Notes under the pieces: generated by a model
The model's input: the letters and a program-made list of their open reading frames with translations, nothing else
Database searches by the model: none
Told to the model about the DNA's origin: nothing
Made by a program: the position numbers and the translations under genes
In this document: piece by piece, positions 20,871 through 32,119 of the stretch
Layout: each line of letters opens with the position of its first letter
How positions within the stretch are numbered: the stretch's first letter is position 1
Source of the DNA: Plantago ovata
Lineage: Eukaryota; Streptophyta; Magnoliopsida; Lamiales; Plantaginaceae
Assembly: GCA_028274465.1 (NCBI GenBank)
Contig: CM051457.1
Location: 56,332,425-56,396,424 of the forward strand
Length of the DNA stretch: 64,000 bases
Direction: 5' to 3'

Positions 20871-21280
20871 AATTCCTCCGTTCCTTAACAAATTTAATAT
20901 TCATTTTCTTAATTTTTTAATGGATCAATTGAATTTCGAATTAATGCTAAACGGTAATGAAAAAAATACTTAAAAAGTTTATATCATGACATTATAACAT
21001 TTGAACTTTTATAATAGAAACATTTTCAAAATTATTTCAATATGATTTGAAATTAACGGATAAATTGGACTTCAAATTAATGCTAAATCGATATAAAAAA
21101 TTAATTAAAAAGTTTATATCATTACGTTATAACATTTAAACTTTTATAATAGAAACATTTTCATAATTTTTTCAATATGATTTAAAATTAATTTAAAATA
21201 TGATTTAAAATTAATTTGAGATCAAACTAACGTTAGAAAAAATTAACAAAATGAAATGTTATATTTAGGGAGGGAAGCGG
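20871..21280. mobile_element. MITE-like element with internal tandem duplication
   Basis: The left end (CCTCCGTTCCTTAACAAATT, then ATTCATTTTCTTAATTTTTT) and the reverse complement of the right end (CCCTCCCTAAATATAACATT, then TCATTTTGTTAATTTTTT) match over about 40 bp, the style of a Stowaway/Tc1-mariner MITE. Inside, a stretch of about 125 bp is present twice in tandem (about 20932-21058 and 21059-21180), with shared blocks TTAATGCTAAA, AGTTTATATCAT and ACTTTTATAATAGAAACATT. The boundaries are approximate. Confidence 0.45.
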
Positions 21281-21414
21281 TAATTATCAAGTGGGAACTG
21301 AGAACATTGGAAAATTTGCCCTAATCTCACTTTTTAACTTTAACTCATTTCTATTGAACTCCTCTGATCCGTACCGCCAAATTAAAGTCCAAAACAAATG
21401 ATTGATACCTGGTA

Positions 21415-21550
21415 CTCCCTTCGTTTCTCGTTGGAGTAAATCAGTGTGCACGTCTTATGGACATCTTTAGATTTCTTTATAAATTTATTGTGATGAATAA
21501 CATTTTATCGTCTAAAATCAACCGTATATTATTATCGAATGAAACGGAGT
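21415..21550. mobile_element. Stowaway-like MITE
   Basis: 136 bp between two TA dinucleotides (21413-21414 and 21551-21552). The left end is CTCCCTTCGTTTCTCG; the right end reverse-complemented is ACTCCGTTTCATTCG. CTCCCTCCGT-like ends with TA target sites are typical of Stowaway MITEs. Confidence 0.5.
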
Positions 21551-22941
21551 TACTATCGTGTTTTGTGTTGAGAACGACATGTGCAGAAAATGTTGAATTA
21601 AGAGTCAGTTATGGGCCATGTTTAGCTCACCTAATCTCATATCTTTCGACATCCATTGAATGTGAAACGATTAAATATATAATGTGGACTTGACATTTAG
21701 ATACCTCCACCAATCTAAACTTAAATGAAAGAAGAAAATATGCCTCTTTCACATCAGTAAGTGCTGGTGTAACCTTTTTCTTTCCCATGCTTTACTTCAA
21801 ATCACATTCATCCACAAAATTAATGAAATTAGTCAAAACCACTCATTAGTCTCACTTTTGGCAATCAATCTTTCTTTACGTTTTTCTAATCACATCTTCT
21901 TTAATTTGATACGACTAATATATCGAACTACTAACTAGTAGTAAGATAGACATACTAGACTAGACGAGGGGTGATCACGTTTTTGGTACGGTCATAACGA
22001 GAGTAAGGTTCGAACATACTTTTATACTCACCTTGGTTGGGAATTAAACTTCTTTTTGTATTGTGCATTGCTTATGCACCTCTCTTTTCTCTTTTGTATC
22101 TTTTGTTTCTTCGTTCCTTCATAAAATTTCTTTGCTGATTAAAAGAAAAAATACTAGTAATTCACTTACTAGTTACTACGTTGACTCCACTAAAACAATA
22201 TTCCTAGTTAACTGCTTGCTATAGCCTACATGCAATGTATTCAAACAACTTTCTTGGGTGTTGGTCTTGATTCCTTCATAAATCCATCCCCAAGAATTAT
22301 AATCATATGGAGTACAATTTTAACTTGATAACCCCATCAATATTTCACTCAACAAAATTCACACAACAATAATTCTCCGGGTTATAAGGTGAGCGAGTAG
22401 TAAAGGTGTCCAACAGAGTTACGAGGTAAGATTAATTTAGGTGTATTTGAAAAATTTAGAAGGTTGGTTTAAGTATATTTGAAATTATAAGTTGGTTAAA
22501 AACTAGTGTAGGAATAAGAACAGATTAAATTTCCTTAAAAACAAAAAAAAAAAAAAATTCTCCAACAACAAAACTCTATAAAACTCAACCTATTTCATTT
22601 ATTTTTCAATATCTTTTAAAACAAAGTAAGAAAATAGAAAGGAAACACGAAGGGGAAAAGGAACAGGAAAACTACATACCATACTGTTTCACTGAAACAT
22701 GTTAGCATCATCCAACTTGATGAAACTTGGGAGCGTGCTTTAATACCGTCACAATGTACTAATTTTAGTAGACCATCTCAACCATTTTTTATTTTTTTTT
22801 GACACAACAGAAAATTCATAAAATAATCAAGTTTCCATAAAATACGTTTCTGAAACGAAAACGTGAAGGAAAGTGAATGAATACGTTTCTGCCACATTTT
22901 TTTTTCATTAGTTTTGTCTGGACTCTCTAGAATATTATATT

Positions 22942-24426
22942 TGTTGGTCTCTTTAAACAACAAGAAAAAACTAGAGGGGGGTGAATAGTCTTTTCAAATT
23001 TTCGTCGTTTAAAAACTTTCTCATCAAGTGCTTATTACTTTTAAGTAATGAGTTTGCTTATATTTAACTTTCTCAGCAAGTACTAGTTACTTTTCAGTAA
23101 CGAGTTTTACTGATACTTTAAAAATAGAGTGTGTAAGTCTTTATACAATAAGTGATTTTCAGAGTGTACTAGTATCAGCAAGTGAGCAGAGTGACGGTGT
23201 ACAAATTGTTAAGCTTGCTGAAAACTAAATGCGGTAAAGTAAATCACACAAACACTTTTATAGTGGTATCTGAGAGTGGCGTAATCTCTCAACTAATCCA
23301 CTTTGTCCTTTCTAGGACTGAATCCACTAAGATAAGTTTGAGGTTCCTTACAACACCTATGTATAATGATTCTTCAGAAACCAAAGCACACTTGCTTCGT
23401 TTCCAACCTAACTAGAGAACGAAACCTTGTTCTCCACCAAACTTGGGACACTTAATCAACAAAGCTATGCTTGATTAATTCCCCCTGAATTTCACGCCTG
23501 AAAAAGGTTGTTTATCAGTTAAAGAGGTTTGGGATGAGATGCCTTGAGTATAATTTTTCAACTATAACAAGTTATCTAAAGAAACAAAACTTGGAATACA
23601 TTTCAGTAAACAAGTTAAGTTGTTTCTGGTGTCAAGACTTGTTCTTGTTCGAAAGAAAGAACACTTAACTAATTTTTTAGCTGTGAATGTTCTACTTCTT
23701 CACAAGTAGTTTTTGTTTCAAGCTTAAGTCCTGGAGCGGATCAATAGGCAGTAAAGAGTATGGAAGATTGAGTGTTTAAGCACAAGTGAGAGTTTGATCA
23801 CGTTGTTGACACACTTCAACTCTTTGCCGGATGACCTCTATTTATAGTGAATCAAGGGAGCCGTTTGAATTTTAAATTCTAAGGCTTTGTTCCTTAAGAT
23901 GTCACTATCTTGCTTTTGTACTTTCAGTAGCGTCCTTCATTTGTCTTCTAGTCTTCATGTTCTTCGCGTGCTTACTTTGCATTTAATGTTCATTTGAATG
24001 GAATTCAAATGTGAACGTTGGAGCCAAAATGCAAGTACTTTCAGCAAGGAGGTCACATATGTATTTCAGCAAGCATTCAGTCTCAGTTTCAGCAAGCACA
24101 ACCTACTCTGTCATATAGATTTTCACTTATGCGAGCTGTTGCTGAAATTTCCACTTTCTGAGCAACATGTGGCTTTGTAGATACCTTCTTCAGAAATCTT
24201 CTTAAGTCTTTAGTCTTTGAATTTTTCAAGTTTCTGAACGGTTCTAGTGCTTCAATAATTCATTTGTAAAAACAAAGTACATCATCAGCAAAACTAAAGC
24301 ACCTAACTAGTACCTACACTAAGTCTTCAACAAACGTTCCTCTTTTACAATGTCCTTAAAATTCTAAATTCCTATGGACCTTAAGAGTACTAGTTACTGG
24401 ACTTTTCTTAATTTAGCATGGTTAAT
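22942..24426 (-). repeat. 3' LTR of Sirevirus B, larger piece
   Basis: Starts TGTTGGTCTCTTTAAACAAC, the reverse complement of a Sirevirus LTR end, and continues to GCATGGTTAAT, where element A begins. The remaining 30 bp follow at 44224-44253. The flank at 22937-22941 is ATATT. The TATA region (CTATTTATAGTG) is near 23847-23858. Confidence 0.85.
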
Positions 24427-24549
24427 TGTTGGTCCCTTTAAACGACGAAAGTTTGAAAACACTATTCCCCCCCCCCCCCCTCTAGTCTTTTCTTGTTGTT
24501 TAAAGGGACCAACAAGTGGTATCAGAGCAGGAGGAAAAAGGGGGAAATT
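24427..24549 (+). repeat. Unusual left end of A: fold-back LTR end plus 35-bp spacer
   Basis: 24427-24514 is an 88-bp piece of the LTR's right end whose two termini are perfect inverted repeats of 17 bp (TGTTGGTCCCTTTAAAC and GTTTAAAGGGACCAACA). It is followed by a 35-bp spacer made of a primer-site-like AGTGGTATCAGAGC and a purine-tract-like AAAAAGGGGGAAATTT, and then the full 5' LTR at 24550. The left TTAAT duplication abuts 24427, so this piece was part of the integrated DNA. Confidence 0.8.
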
Positions 24550-26181
24550 TGTTAGGAAACTTGTAATTTTGATGAGCAATTAACCATGCTAAATTAAGGA
24601 AAGTCCAGTAACTAGTACTCTTAAGGTCCATAGGAATTTAGAATTTTAAGGACATTGTTAAAGAGGAACGTTTGCTGAAGACTTATATTAGGTGTTAGAT
24701 AAGTTATTTCTTTTGCGTATGATGTATTTTATTTTCTGAAAAGAAAATAACTTATTGATGCTGAAGCTTATGATGTATCTTATTTTCTGAAAAGAAAATA
24801 ACCTATTGAAGCATTTGCTGAAGATATACTTTGTTTATTACAAACAAATTATTGAAGCAACTAGAAACCGCTCAGAATCTTGAAGACTTTTGAAGATCTG
24901 AAGACTTGAAGAAATTGAAGATCTGAAGACTGGTATCTACAAAGGCACGTGCTGCTCAGAAAGTGGAAAATTCAGCAACAGTATTGCATAAGTGAAAATC
25001 TGAAAGACAGAGTAGGTTGTGCTTGCTGAAACTGAGACTAACCACTTGCTGATGGAACATATGTGACCTCTTGCTGAATGTACGTGAATTTGCGCTCCAA
25101 TGTTACTGTTTGAATTCTATTCAAATGTGCATTTAATGCAAAGCTTACACACGAAGGACATGAAGACTAGAAGACAAACAAAGACGCTGCTGAAAGTACA
25201 AAAGCAAGATAGTGACATGTTAAGGAACAAAAGCCTTAGGATTTGAAATTCAAACGGCTCCTTACTTACACTATAAATAGAGGTCATCCGGCAAAGAGTT
25301 GAAGTGTGTCAACAACGTGATCAAACTCTCACTTGTGCTTAAAACTCACAAACCTTCAATCATTCTTAATGCCATTGATCCGTTCCAAGACTTAAAACTT
25401 GAAAAAGCTACTTGTGAAGAAGTAGAACAAACTTGCCTATGAAATTAGTTAAGTGTTCTTTCTTTCAAACAAGAACAAGTCTTGACACCAGAAACAATCA
25501 AACTGGTTTACTGCAAAGTATTCCAAGTTGTGTTTCTTAGATTACTTGTTGTAACTGAATAAGTTATAGTTAAGTCATCTCACCCCAAAACTCTCTAACT
25601 GAAAGTACACCCTTTCAGGCGTGATATTCAGGGGGAACTTAATCGAGCATAGTTTTGCTGATTAAAAGTACCAAGTTTGGTGGAGAACAAGGTTGAGTTC
25701 TCTAGTTTAGGTTGGAGACAAAGCAAGTGTGCTTTGGTTTCTGTTGAATCGCTTTAGATAGGAGATTGTAAGGAACCTCAATCATATCTTAGTGGATTCA
25801 GTTCTAGAAAGGACGAAGTGGATTAGTTGAGAGATTACGCCACTCTCAGATACCACTATAAAAGTGTTTGTGGGATTTACTTACTTTATTTAGCTTTCAG
25901 CAAATCATATCTGTCTGTACACAGTCACTCACTTCACTTGCTGAAACCTTTACTTACTGAAAAAGCACTTATTGTATCAAAGACTTCCGCTCTCTGATTT
26001 TAAGTATCAGCAAACCAAGCTACTGTAAAGTAACTTACGCTTGCTGAGAAAGTTAAGTATCAGCAAACTCATTACTGAAAAGTAATAAGTACTTGTTGAG
26101 AAAGTTTTAAACGACGAAAGTTTGAAAAGACTATTCACCCCCCCCCCTCTAGTCTTTTCTTGTTGTTTAAAGGGACCAACA
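24550..26181 (+). repeat. 5' LTR of Sirevirus A
   Basis: 1,632-bp LTR from TGTTAGGAAACTTG to AAAGGGACCAACA. A canonical TATA box (CTATAAATAG) is at 25271-25280. Two copies of a TTATTTTC/GAAAATAA hairpin lie upstream (24729-24750 and 24780-24801). The right end has a roughly 55-bp tandem repeat (about 26000-26105) and a GAAAAGACTA/TAGTCTTTTC hairpin with a cytosine-run loop (26124-26159). Confidence 0.9.
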
Positions 26182-26183
26182 AG

Positions 26184-26195
26184 TGGTATCAGAGC
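26184..26195 (+). promoter_or_regulatory. Primer-binding site, initiator tRNA-Met type (A)
   Basis: TGGTATCAGAGC two bases after the LTR, complementary to the 3' end of plant initiator tRNA-Met, as usual for Ty1/copia elements. Confidence 0.9.
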
Positions 26196-26291
26196 GAGGT
26201 TCTTTAACCTTCTGCACTGAACCTAGATCCCCTTAGGTGCTTTCCGTAAATCACTCTCACTTGATCAGGTTGGTAGTGCTTTGCTGACAGG

Positions 26292-28355
26292 ATGTCTTTA
26301 GGAGATGCTCCCTTGCTGAAGCTGGAAAATTACGAGAAATGGCGAAACAACATGATGCTACATCTTGAGGCCATTAGTGATGAGATGGTCACCGTCATTA
26401 ATGATGGACCTATCAAGATCACAAAGGTTGAAAGGAGTTTCCCTCACAAGACCACTGAAGCTGGAAAGGAAACCATCCTAGGCAAACCATCAGATACGGT
26501 TGTGCCAAAACCAAGAGAGGAATGGACTTCTGACGAAGCTAAGAGATTCCGTCTTGATGGCCAAGCAAGAAATATCATCATTCGATCAACTCCGGATACC
26601 ATACAGTGCAAACTGTGGGGTGCTAAGACTGCAAAGGAAGCTTGGAAAATGGTTCAAGATCTTTGTGCTGGATCTGACAAGACCAAGGAAAACAAACTTG
26701 AAGTACTTAAATTAAAGTTTCAAAACTTTAAGCAAGGTGCAAACGAGTCACTGGAAGACTTGGATTTCAGATTCACAACTCTTGTTAGTGAAATGGCAGC
26801 AATGGGTGTTGGAAACCTTTATTCAGATTCTGAGAAAGTGAAAACTATCATCAGAAGTTTGAATCAAGAATGGATCCACACTCAGAATTTCTATTATAAT
26901 CAAGGAATGCCAGACATTACACCAACAGAGTTGTTCTCTCATCTTGCTACTGTCAACTATGAGACAAAGCAAAGAGAAAGTGTATTTGCTGAAAAATCGC
27001 AAAACATTGCTCTTGCTGCAAAGCCGTCATCTTCTGAAAAGAAGAATGAAAAAGAACCTATTGATGAAAATGCTTTGGTTGTCAAAAACATGAAGAAATT
27101 CATCAGCAAGGAACTTGAAAGGCGAAAAGCAAAAGAGAAGCTGAAAAAGCATCTTGGTAACAACTACCATAAGTACAAGAATGATACTAGCTCGCTGAAC
27201 AAGCAAGCTCAGCAAGCTACATCATCAGAAGAACCACCAGTTGGAAATGATCTATGTTTTTACTGCAAAAAGCCTGGACACTTCAAAGCTAATTGCCCTT
27301 TGCTGAAAGGCAAATCTGCTGAAAAGAAGCAGAAGTTCAAACGAGCTTTTATTGCTGAAGAAAAGAAGAAGCTTCAAGTAAAAATCGATGCTTTGTGTAT
27401 TGATACTAGCTCCGTAGACAGTGAGGATGAAAGTTCTGACACCGACGATGAAGAAGCCACTCTAGACGTGGAGATTGGCAAAGAAGTTTGTGGAATAGCT
27501 ATGGAAGCTTATCCAGATGTGTCAAACTACGAATTCTGCCTCATGGCCGGTCAGGTAAACAACTCTACCTCTGACTCAGACTCAGAAAGTGAAGACGAGA
27601 TTGACCTTGACAAGATTCAAGGAGAAATCGAAAGATTTGAGAAAACTCTCAGCAAACAGCAAAAGAAACTACAAGTTGCTGAAACTCTGACCAAGCAGAC
27701 TACTGAAAAGTACGTCTTGCTGAAAGAAGAATCAGAAGAAAAGGATGCTGAAATAAGGCGTCTTAAGAAGTTGATTGCTGAGGCTGCAGAAAAAAATTCT
27801 CAAATGGCATTAGAATTGGAAGAATATCAGTCCTCAATTCTAAAGTTACTTGCTGAAATCCAAGAAATGAAAAAGATGAAAATCAATTTCAAATCCTATG
27901 TGGAAGCAAGTAATACGCTGACTGAACTAAACTCTTATTTGAGAGATCCATCTCAGAAAGAAGGTTTAGGAGCAACGTGCGAAGGTGACAACGTAGAAAT
28001 CTTGAAGAAAGATAAATCACCTATCTCCTTTGTACGTGCTACTGATAGTAGTCCACCAGAAATCTATCAGTTTGGTCAAACTAAGGTTGCTGAAACATGC
28101 AATCAAGTACCTATGACCATAAAGCCCGCTGTTGCTACTCAAAGTAATAAGACTTTAAAAGGAAAACAGGTTGCTGAAAAGCAAACTGGAAAGAAGAAGA
28201 ATGCTATGAAGCATTCCGCCAAACAAGTTGCTGAAAAGCAAGTTGTTAAGACTAAAGGCAAGATTACTAAAGTAATCAGAAGTCCTTTGCTGACAAACCT
28301 GAATCAAGTAAGGTTGCTGAAGCTAAAACTCAGCATTCTCCGAAAAGTGGACTAG
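26292..28355 (+). CDS. gag of Sirevirus A
   Basis: 687-codon gag frame starting MSLGDAPLLKLENYEKW. Residues 1-240 are the copia capsid (UBN2-like): NYEKWRNNMMLHLEAI, AKEAWKMVQDLCAG, LEVLKLKFQNFKQ, ESLEDLDFRFTTLVSEM. A CCHC zinc knuckle (CFYCKKPGHFKANC) lies near residue 323. A strongly acidic stretch (DSEDESSDTDDEEATLD) and a coiled coil of about 120 residues (IQGEIERFEKTLSKQQKKLQ onward) follow; such long gag coiled-coil extensions are typical of Sireviruses. The start is chosen because it lies about 100 nt after the primer site. Compared with the rest of pol, this part is well preserved. Confidence 0.85.
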   Translation: MSLGDAPLLKLENYEKWRNNMMLHLEAISDEMVTVINDGPIKITKVERSFPHKTTEAGKETILGKPSDTVVPKPREEWTSDEAKRFRLDGQARNIIIRSTPDTIQCKLWGAKTAKEAWKMVQDLCAGSDKTKENKLEVLKLKFQNFKQGANESLEDLDFRFTTLVSEMAAMGVGNLYSDSEKVKTIIRSLNQEWIHTQNFYYNQGMPDITPTELFSHLATVNYETKQRESVFAEKSQNIALAAKPSSSEKKNEKEPIDENALVVKNMKKFISKELERRKAKEKLKKHLGNNYHKYKNDTSSLNKQAQQATSSEEPPVGNDLCFYCKKPGHFKANCPLLKGKSAEKKQKFKRAFIAEEKKKLQVKIDALCIDTSSVDSEDESSDTDDEEATLDVEIGKEVCGIAMEAYPDVSNYEFCLMAGQVNNSTSDSDSESEDEIDLDKIQGEIERFEKTLSKQQKKLQVAETLTKQTTEKYVLLKEESEEKDAEIRRLKKLIAEAAEKNSQMALELEEYQSSILKLLAEIQEMKKMKINFKSYVEASNTLTELNSYLRDPSQKEGLGATCEGDNVEILKKDKSPISFVRATDSSPPEIYQFGQTKVAETCNQVPMTIKPAVATQSNKTLKGKQVAEKQTGKKKNAMKHSAKQVAEKQVVKTKGKITKVIRSPLLTNLNQVRLLKLKLSILRKVD

Positions 28356-31300
28356 GTTTCAAAACAAGCAAAGTCAACTCTTTCATGAGTACAAGCAAAG
28401 TCACCAAAGATACTTCAAAGAGATGAAGAAAATCAAGCCTAAGAGTTCTGAAAAGACTCCCAATGCTAGGACTAGAAGGAACCTTGCTAGAAAAGAACTT
28501 ACTGAAAAGTATGTTCAGCAAAAAGGTCAACAGAGCAAGACACCACATCAGAAAGTGGATTTGACCAGCACGAGTCAAAAGTCTTTCAGCTCAAATCCTC
28601 CTAGTTCCTCAGCAAGTAGAAAACAAGTCAAAGGTGAAAAACTTCAGACTTGGGTTTCCACTGGACGCATTCTTGAATATGTTAATGGACATCCATCATT
28701 GGATAATTAACTTGTTTGCTCTTGATTGTGCAGACTTCAGCCACGGAGACAAACGATGCAATCTGGCACTTTGATAGTGGTTGTGGAAAGCACATGACGG
28801 GCAACAAGAATAACCTTATAAACTATAGACGGTGGTCTAAAGGTCCAACAATAAGGTTTGCTGGTGGAGGCTCCGGATCTACAAAAGGCTATGGTGATGT
28901 GAAGTTAGGATGCATAACCATTACTGGAGTTCTTTATGTCAAAAATCTCAAGTTTAACCTTTTCAACATGAGTCAGTTTGCTGACAAAAGATACTTCATC
29001 GAAATTAAAAGTGATGTATGTAAACCTGTAGATTTTGAGACTAAAAAGGTAATAATGATTGCAAGAAGATCAGGAGGCTTGTACACCGTTGATTGGTCTT
29101 CAGCAAACGTTGAAAAATGCCTTGTCTCAGATCATGATTGCCTTGTTGAAAAAGCATGGTTATGGCATAAACGAACAAGTCATATAAACTTCAAGACGCT
29201 GAATAAGCTGTCTAAAAAGGCACTTGTACTTGGATTACCTAGGGTTACTTTTAAGAAGGATGGTGTTTGCAATGCATGTCAGCAAGGAAAGCAAACAAAA
29301 TCTTCTTTCAAGAACAAGGCAGTACCGTCAACTACAAAACCTTTACAACTCTTGCACATGGACTTGTTTGAATCTTCTTCAACAAGCTATGCTGGTAAGA
29401 AGTATGGTCTAGTCGTGGCAGATGACTATTCAAGATTCACTTGGGTAGTATTCATCAAGCACAAATCTGAATCCAAGACTGAAATACCTAACTTGCTGAA
29501 TAAGCTTGAAGTCATGAAGAATGACAAGGTAAAAGTCATAAGGACAGACCATGGTACTGAATTGTAAACCAGTACATAACTGAATATTGTACTTTAAAAG
29601 GTATTCAACATCAGTTATCCTCAGTAAGAACACCACAGCAAAATGGTGTTGCTGAACGGAAGAATCGTACCCTAACAGAAGCCGCAAGAATAATGCTTGC
29701 TGACACTGAAATAAGTGAGGCTTATTCGGTTGAAGCGATTAATACCCGCCTGTTATACTCAAAACAGATGTTTGATTACTAAGGAATACAACAAAACTCC
29801 TTATGAATTGTTTGTTGGAAGACCTCCTAACATCACTCATCTAAGAGTATTTGGTTGCAAGTGTTTCGTTCTTAACAATGGTAGAGAATACCTAAGAACA
29901 TTTCAACCAAAGGCAGACGAAGCGATATTTCTTGTCTACTCCTTGCATAGTAAAGCTTATAGAGTTTACAACAAAAAGGCACAAAAGATTGAAGAATCTA
30001 TGCATGTTGTGTTCTACGAAAAGTCACAAGGTGTGCCTGCTGAAGAAGAAATATCAGAATGTATGAAAAAGCTAATCATACATGAGCAAAGAACTGAATC
30101 TGATGCTAGGCAAATCAAGTCAATTGAACTAAATGATGATTCTGACAATGACTCTCCTCCCCCGAGTCATGACAAGATAAATATAGTTCACGACAAAGAA
30201 TTTCCAGCAAAAGACGTAGTTGCTCCGGAAATTGCTGAAATTACGCAATCTCCAGTGCCTGCTGATGAAATACCTCAATCTAGTGATGCTGAACAAGCAG
30301 TTGCTGATGAACAAATCTCAGCAGAGACACAAATTCCCAGTAGTACTGAACAAGTACATACTGAAGAGTCACATGTTGATGAGCAAACATATCCTGATCC
30401 AACAAACAGAAAACCTGTTAATAAATGGATTAGAGATCATCCCTCTACGGACATGATTGGCGATATTAATAAACGCCAAGTGACTAGATCCAAAGCTACT
30501 CACGGACTTGCTGAAGAAGCAAATGTCGTAGAAGTAGAATCACTGTTCTCTTGCTTTGTTTCAGAAATTGAACCTAAAACCATAGAAGAAGCTTTAAAGC
30601 ATTCCGAATGGATAAAGGCAATGCAAGAAGAACTGGATCAATTTGAAAGGAACAAAGTCTGGAAACTTGTGCCACTTTCTAAAGACAAGAAAGCTATTGG
30701 TACAAAGTGTGTGTTCAGAAACAAGCTGAGCGACTCTGGTGAAGTAACAAGAAATAAAGCACGCTTAGTTGCTCAAGGTTACTGTCAGACTGAAGGATTG
30801 GACTATGATGAGTCTTATGCACCAGTTGCAAGATTGGATGCAATTAGGCTTTTCTTAGCATTTGCTGCTCACAATGACTTCATTGTTTAGCAAATGGATG
30901 TTAAAAGTGCATTCTTAAATGGTGAACTTGCTGAAGAAGTCTACCTAGAACAACCCCCTGGCTTTGAACTTCCCTCAGAAATCAAGATGGTATACAAGCT
31001 TCAGAAAGCTGTATATGGTCTAAAGCAAGCACCAAGAGCATGGTATGATACATTGGCTAAGTTCTTGCTGGAAAATGGTTTCAGGAAAGGTGAAGTTGAC
31101 AAAACCTTATTTACCATGAACCATGATGGTAAAATACTCTTAGTTCAAATTTATGTGGATGACATAATTTTTGGATCTAAGGACAAGCAACTTTGTGATG
31201 ATTTTGCCAAACTCATGACAAATACATTTGAAATGAGTATGATGGGAAAATTGAATTATTTCCTAGGATTGCAAGTCAAGCAACTCAAAGATGGAATATT

Positions 31301-32099
31301 TATAAATCAAGAAAAGTATGCGAAAGAAATGCTCATAAAGTTTAGGATCAAAGAGGATGAGAAACCTGAAAAGATCCCTATGAGTGTTGGTACCAAATTA
31401 GGCTATACTAAAGAGGACAAAAGTGTTGAAGAACACAAGTATAGGAAGCTCATTGGTTCCTTGTTGTATCTAACAACAAGTAGACCTGACATTCAGTATG
31501 TTGTTTGTGTGTGTGCAAGATTCCAATCTGATCCAAGAGAATCACACTACAAAAAGGCAATCAAGATACTGAAATATGTTAAAGGTACAGTCAATGTTGG
31601 ATTATGGTATCCTAAAGATTCTGGACTTGAATTGATTGGCTATTCTGATGCTGATCATGGAGGATCAACTCTTGATAGAAAAAGTACCTCTGGAACTTGT
31701 CAGTTTTTGGTACTAGATTAATATCATGGTTCAACAAGAAGCAAACTTGTGTCGCCAATTCATCTACTGAATCTGAATACATTGCAGCTGGTTGTTGCAC
31801 AGCTCAAATCCTATGGATTCAGCAACAATTAAGAGATTATGGTATTTCTGCAAAGAAAACACCAATCTTTTGTGATAATACAAGTGATATTGCAATTACG
31901 CAAAATCCTAAGTTTCACTCTAGGACCAAGAACATTGATATTAGACATCATTTCATTAGAGATCATGTGGAAAAGGTGATATTGAGGTTGTGAAAGTAGG
32001 CACCGAAGATCAGCTTGCTGACATCTTCACCAAGCCCCTACCGGATAATAGGTTCGCAATGCTAAGGTATAACCTTGGATTGATTGAACTACTTCAATA
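28356..32099 (+). pseudogene. pol of Sirevirus A (broken)
   Basis: Protease, integrase, reverse transcriptase and RNase H in copia order. Protease region: WHFDSGCGKHMTGNKNNL near 28758. Integrase: GAG_pre-integrase HKRTSHINFKTLNKLSKKA, zinc residues H...C-x2-C (CNACQQGKQTK), core LLHMDLFESSS, DDYSRFTWVVF and RTDHGTE; then [20 protein letters not shown]. Reverse transcriptase: [79 protein letters not shown], and catalytic YVDDIIFGS. RNase [18 protein letters not shown] and SSTESEYIAAGCCTAQILW; end DQLADIFTKPLPDNRF. Roughly five interruptions make it a fossil. The lineage match is Sirevirus (SIRE/Maximus). Confidence 0.85.
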
Positions 32100-32119
32100 A
32101 AGGATACACTTGGCAGAAT

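Larger units (their letters stand above)
19984..22941. other. AT-rich interval without a recognised gene
   Basis: About 3 kb outside the LTR elements. Open frames are short and not convincing (the longest are under 80 codons, without family resemblance). Two MITE-like repeats are present, at 20871-21280 and 21415-21550. The rest, including 21560-22940 with runs of A/T and a poly(A)-like stretch at 22542-22558, shows no feature I can name. It may be true host intergenic DNA into which Sirevirus B inserted. Confidence 0.5.
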
